Assembly: GCF_001514065.1 (NCBI RefSeq)
Contig: NZ_KQ948433.1
Location: 80,502 to 144,501 of the forward strand
Direction of reading: 5' to 3'
DNA: 64,000 nt
Origin: Streptomyces antibioticus
GTDB taxonomy: Bacteria > Actinomycetota > Actinomycetes > Streptomycetales > Streptomycetaceae
Shown here piece after piece: positions 60,756 to 64,000 of this stretch (within the stretch, counting starts at the first letter, position 1; every line of letters begins with the position of its first letter). The notes under the pieces were generated by a model. That model made no database searches. It saw only the letters and a list, made by a program, of their open reading frames with translations, and had not been told where the DNA came from. Both the position numbers and the translations under genes were made by a program.

Positions 60756-62198
60756 TCAGACGGTGATGGTCTTGTACTCGGTGTAGGTGCCGAGACCGAC
60801 CGCGCCGTACTCGCGGCCGATGCCGCTGGCCTTGAAGCCGCCGAAGGGGCCGTCGAAGGCGACGGAGGCGCCGTTGACGGTGATGGTGCCGGTGCGGACG
60901 CGGCGGGCGACCGCCAGCGCGTGCTCCTCGTCGGCGGACCAGACGCCACCGGAGAGGCCGTACTCGGAGTCGTTGGCGATGCGGACGGCGTCGTCCTCAT
61001 CGTCGTAGGCGATGACCACCAGGACCGGGCCGAAGATCTCCTCCTGGGCGATACGCATGGAGTTGTCGACGTCGGCGAACACGGTGGGCGTGACGTAGTT
61101 GCCCTTCTCCAGGCCCTCGGGGATCTCCGGGCCGCCGGCGACCAGGCGGGCGCCTTCCTCGATGCCGAGCTGGATGTAGTTACGCACCCGCTCCTGCTGG
61201 TCGGGGCGGATCATCGGGCCGATGAAGGTGTCGGGGTCGTTGGGGTCGCCGACCTTCAGCGACTCCACCAGCTCCTTCAGTCCGGCGACGACCTCCTCGT
61301 AGCGGCTGCGCGGGGCGAGGATGCGGGTCTGGGCGATGCAGGACTCGCCGTTGTTGAGCAGCGAGCCGAACTTCAGGCCCGCGATGGCCTTGTCCAGGTC
61401 GGCGTCGGGCAGGATGATCGCGGCGGACTTGCCGCCCAGCTCCAAGCTGACCCGCTTGAGCTGCTCGCCGGCGATGGAGGCGATGCGGCGGCCGGCCCGC
61501 GTCGAGCCGGTAAAGGCGATCTTGTCGACGTCCTTGTGGGAGACCAGGTACTCACTGGTCTCGCGGTCGGCGGGCAGGACGCTGATGACGCCCTCCGGCA
61601 GGCCCACCTGTGTGAGGAGTTCGGCCAGGAAGCCCATGCTGAGCGAGTTCTCCGGGGACACCTTCAGGACCACCGAGTTGCCCGCGAGGAGCGAGGGGAT
61701 GATCTTCGAGGTGGCGGAGGAGAAGGGCGAGTTCCACGGGATGATGGCGGCGACGACGCCGACCGCCTCGCGGCGCACCACGCTGCGCACCGGGGACGCC
61801 GGGTCGGACGGGACGAGGGTCTCCTCCCAGGGAAACTCCTCGGCTGCCTTCAGGTAGGCGTTCGCCTGCCGGGTCAGACCAGGTTGTCCGGCGCGGGTGA
61901 ACCAGCCCGCAGAGCCGTTCTCCAGCGAGATCAGGTCCGCGATCTTCTCGGCGTTCTCCTCGCGCAGTGCGTTGAAGCGGCGCAGGACCGCGATCCGCTC
62001 CGCCGGCGGGGTCAGGCGCCACTCGCCCCCGTCGAAAGAGGCGCGGGCCGCGGCGACCGCGCGGTCGATGTCCGACGGCTGCGCCTGAGCGGCGCGGCCG
62101 ACCACCGACTGGTCGTGCGGCGAGGCGATGTCCAGCAACTGCGGGTTGCTCGGCTCGGCCCAGGAGCCGCCGATGAAGAGCCGGTCGTAGGTGATCAT
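60756..62198 (-). CDS. Aldehyde dehydrogenase
   Basis: A 480-residue NAD(P)-dependent enzyme oxidising an aldehyde to its acid. Catalytic Cys 287 in NNGESCIAQTR and general-base Glu 253 in SLELGGKSA are present; AIIPWNSPF and FTGSTRAG form the cofactor pocket. Sequence type is that of betaine/geranial-type ALDH seen beside TetR regulators. ATG 62198 has GGAAGAGAG upstream. Divergent from the TetR gene at 62336 across an AT-rich 137-bp gap. Confidence 0.94.
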   Translation of the reverse strand: MITYDRLFIGGSWAEPSNPQLLDIASPHDQSVVGRAAQAQPSDIDRAVAAARASFDGGEWRLTPPAERIAVLRRFNALREENAEKIADLISLENGSAGWFTRAGQPGLTRQANAYLKAAEEFPWEETLVPSDPASPVRSVVRREAVGVVAAIIPWNSPFSSATSKIIPSLLAGNSVVLKVSPENSLSMGFLAELLTQVGLPEGVISVLPADRETSEYLVSHKDVDKIAFTGSTRAGRRIASIAGEQLKRVSLELGGKSAAIILPDADLDKAIAGLKFGSLLNNGESCIAQTRILAPRSRYEEVVAGLKELVESLKVGDPNDPDTFIGPMIRPDQQERVRNYIQLGIEEGARLVAGGPEIPEGLEKGNYVTPTVFADVDNSMRIAQEEIFGPVLVVIAYDDEDDAVRIANDSEYGLSGGVWSADEEHALAVARRVRTGTITVNGASVAFDGPFGGFKASGIGREYGAVGLGTYTEYKTITV

Positions 62199-62335
62199 GT
62201 GCTTTCTCTCTTCCGGTGCGCTGTCTTGCCATGCCATCTCTAACTGTCACTTTAATGTAGCACTTCAATTCACTAGATGCACATTGTCGTGGTTTTAGTG
62301 TTTGTGATGCTCTACACGTTCGATACTCTTTAAGA

Positions 62336-62884
62336 ATGAGAGCCGACGCCGCACGCAACCTGGAAGCCGTCCTGACCACCGGGGCACGGATGCTCGCCGC
62401 CGATCCAAGTGCGAGCGTCGCGGGCATCGCGGCAGAAGCAAGGGTCGACCGGCGAACCGTCTACCGGCGTTTCGCCAACCGCGACGAGCTGCTGACGGCG
62501 ATCTACGAAGCCCGACTCCGCGCCATCGAGCAGGCTCTTGAGGAAGCACGTCTGCGCGAGGCCCCGGTCGCCGTCGCCCTGCACCGCTACGTCGAGAACA
62601 TCATCGTCATCAACCGCACCTGGCCGGTGGATCTCGCCCGCATGCTCACCGACGGCGAGGCCCGCCGCCGCCGGGACGCCTGTATCGCCGAGGTCGACGC
62701 CTTCCTCCGGCGAGCCACCGAGGAGGGGCTGTTGCGACCCGACCTGCCTCCGGGGTGGGCCGGGGCACTGCTACCCGAGCTGGTGAACCTGGCCGCACAG
62801 CGACTGACACACCTGAGCGCCGGACAGGCCGCGGACGTGGTGGTCGACATGTATCTGTGTGGCCTGGGTGCCCAAGTCGCATGA
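62336..62884 (+). CDS. TetR/AcrR-family transcriptional regulator
   Basis: A 182-residue repressor with a short HTH region (AGIAAEARVDRRTVYRRFAN, RDELLTAIYEAR). Divergent from the aldehyde dehydrogenase, which it probably represses. The AT-rich intergenic region holds ATGTAGCAC and GTGATGCTCTACAC, related half-sites about 50 bp apart. No ribosome binding site is visible before ATG 62336. Ligand unknown. Confidence 0.9.
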   Translation: MRADAARNLEAVLTTGARMLAADPSASVAGIAAEARVDRRTVYRRFANRDELLTAIYEARLRAIEQALEEARLREAPVAVALHRYVENIIVINRTWPVDLARMLTDGEARRRRDACIAEVDAFLRRATEEGLLRPDLPPGWAGALLPELVNLAAQRLTHLSAGQAADVVVDMYLCGLGAQVA

Positions 62885-63045
62885 CACGCGGGCTCTTGAC
62901 GCCTTGGGTCAGCACGTCATGCCGATCGCCGAACCCGGGCCCGCGGCATCCGGGCACTTGCCGACGCCTTCACCTCACTCTTCACGTATGTGTGTCCCTC
63001 GACGCGAAGGAATCCCCGCGCACACCTACCCTCAAAGAGGCACAC

Positions 63046-64000
63046 ATGAGGCTTGTCCGGTGGGGAAGGGAGTGGGGCGCCGTGGAGTCGCTCATGACGA
63101 TGATCGGCCGGGACGGCGAGCGAGGGCGGCTGTCCGCGTTCGTGACGGCCGCCGCGGAACAGGCTCTGGTCCTCAAGGGGGAGACCGGAGTGGGCAAGAG
63201 CGCGCTCCTCGACCATGCCGCCGAGGTGGCGACCCGGTCCGGTCATGAGGTGATCAGGGCGGCCGGGGTGGAGGCGGAGTCGGGGCTGCCGTTCGCCGGT
63301 CTGCACCAGGTGCTGCACACCCTGCTGCCCGCCGTGGCGCGTCTGGACGAGGTCCACCGTGCGGTGTTCGGCATCGCTTTCGGGCAGAAGGGCGGGCGAC
63401 CGCCTTCGGCCATGGCGCTGGGTATCGCCGTTCTGGACCTGCTGGGGCAGGCGTCGTCGGCCAGACCGCTGCTGCTGGTCGTGGACGACGGGCAGTGGCT
63501 GGACGCCTCCAGCACCGAGGTGATCGGGTTCGTGGGGCGTCGGCTCGCCGGCAGCTCGGTGCGGCTGGTGGTGGCGCTGCGCTCCGAGGTCGCGTCCGCC
63601 TGGGACACGGCCGCGTTGCCGGAGCTGCCGGTGGCGGCCCTGCCGGATGCCGTCGCGGGGGAGCTGCTGGATCTGGTGCACCCGAAGCTCGACGCGGCGG
63701 TGCGTCTGCGGGTGCTGGACCACGCGCGGGGCAATCCACTGGCCCTGGTGGAACTTCCCGCGCACCTGCGTCGCATCGGCCACGCGGAGACGGATGACCG
63801 CGGGGGTGCCGACTCCCTGCTGGACGACGTCTCACTGACGGTGCCGCGGCGTCTGCGGCGCGTCTACGGCACACGTATCAAGGCCCTCAGTGAGCGGGTC
63901 CGCGAGGAACTGCTGCGGGGGGCTCTCGACGGCTTCGGCGACCGCGTGCGCGACCGGTGCGGAGCGCACGCCCGGTGCGGGCCGTTATCGCATGCGGGAT
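63046..64000 (+). CDS. LuxR-family LAL regulator, 5' part, probable frameshift
   Basis: Runs off the right edge. Seen: MIGRDGERGRLSAFV, Walker A LKGETGVGKSALLDHAA, Walker B LLLVVDDGQWLDASS. The start ATG 63046 has AAAGAGG upstream; GTG 63082 is an alternative. Near 63910-63945 the frame changes quality: this frame continues REELLRGALDGFGDRV then RDRCGAHARCGPLSHAG, including a TTA codon, whereas the next frame gives GAERTPGAGRYRMRD, which fits the family better. Either a genuine frameshift or a sequencing error in the run of six Gs at 63917-63922. Confidence 0.8.
   Translation, partial: MRLVRWGREWGAVESLMTMIGRDGERGRLSAFVTAAAEQALVLKGETGVGKSALLDHAAEVATRSGHEVIRAAGVEAESGLPFAGLHQVLHTLLPAVARLDEVHRAVFGIAFGQKGGRPPSAMALGIAVLDLLGQASSARPLLLVVDDGQWLDASSTEVIGFVGRRLAGSSVRLVVALRSEVASAWDTAALPELPVAALPDAVAGELLDLVHPKLDAAVRLRVLDHARGNPLALVELPAHLRRIGHAETDDRGGADSLLDDVSLTVPRRLRRVYGTRIKALSERVREELLRGALDGFGDRVRDRCGAHARCGPLSHAG

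Noticed and set aside
1-64000. Mobile elements, tRNA genes or attachment sites
   Set aside because: No transposase, integrase, tRNA cloverleaf or long direct repeat was seen by reading; a tRNA and IS search would settle this.

Overview
The window is a high-GC, gene-dense stretch of an actinomycete chromosome, almost certainly Streptomyces. The evidence is the codon bias, frequent GTG/TTG starts, a WhiB protein, large LuxR-type (LAL) ATPase regulators, many TetR/MarR/AraC regulators and several secreted proteases. I see no tRNA, rRNA, CRISPR array, insertion sequence or attachment site. The gene mix is that of an accessory part of the chromosome: regulators next to small oxidoreductases, secreted enzymes and one toxin-antitoxin pair.

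Layout. 1-796: 5' part of an LAL regulator (minus strand). 1383-5052: four minus-strand genes (SDR oxidoreductase, MFS transporter, TetR, MarR) tied together by two operator types; the MFS gene carries a frameshifting deletion. 5370-6901: flavoprotein with an AraC regulator. 6947-11978: DUF2255/XRE pair, two hydrolases and an FAD monooxygenase. 12205-14998: ECF sigma factor with a membrane partner, then an L,D-transpeptidase. 15077-16664: TetR plus SDR. 17119-23319: a very large S8 protease facing an M4 metalloprotease. 23803-30304: a hypothetical protein and two convergent LAL regulators. 30526-31674: I36-like secreted protein and a HAD hydrolase. 31996-34405: D-glucarate catabolism (dehydratase pair). 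34529-37055: two-component system. 37059-38111: trypsin-like protease. 38244-41857: lipoprotein, adaptor, ABC ATPase and permease operon. 41989-43868: catalase with ankyrin protein. 44045-44661: Fic/Doc-like toxin and antitoxin. 44897-48943: glycosyltransferase, TetR and small exported or membrane proteins. 49565-54961: an orphan SecY paralogue beside a second giant S8 protease. 55197-57151: SDR, GNAT acetyltransferase, WhiB. 57986-62884: orphan ribosomal protein L32, two SDRs, aldehyde dehydrogenase and TetR. 63046-64000: 5' part of a third complete-start LAL regulator, probably frameshifted.

How the parts fit. Local regulation is unusually readable. A MarR-type site occurs at identical spacing before the MarR and MFS genes. 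A TetR-type site occurs before the TetR and SDR genes. Two copies of another site precede the 16664 SDR, 22-bp direct repeats precede the flavoprotein gene, and a perfect palindrome precedes the toxin-antitoxin pair.

The most unusual global signal is the 8-bp palindrome ACACGTGT. I find nine perfect copies, all between genes and mostly 25-140 bp before a start (both S8 proteases, secY paralogue, catalase, toxin-antitoxin/glycosyltransferase, monooxygenase, an SDR and two exported/membrane proteins), plus near-matches before other genes. It may mark an unrecognised regulon. The second notable item is the SecY paralogue next to a giant secreted protease.
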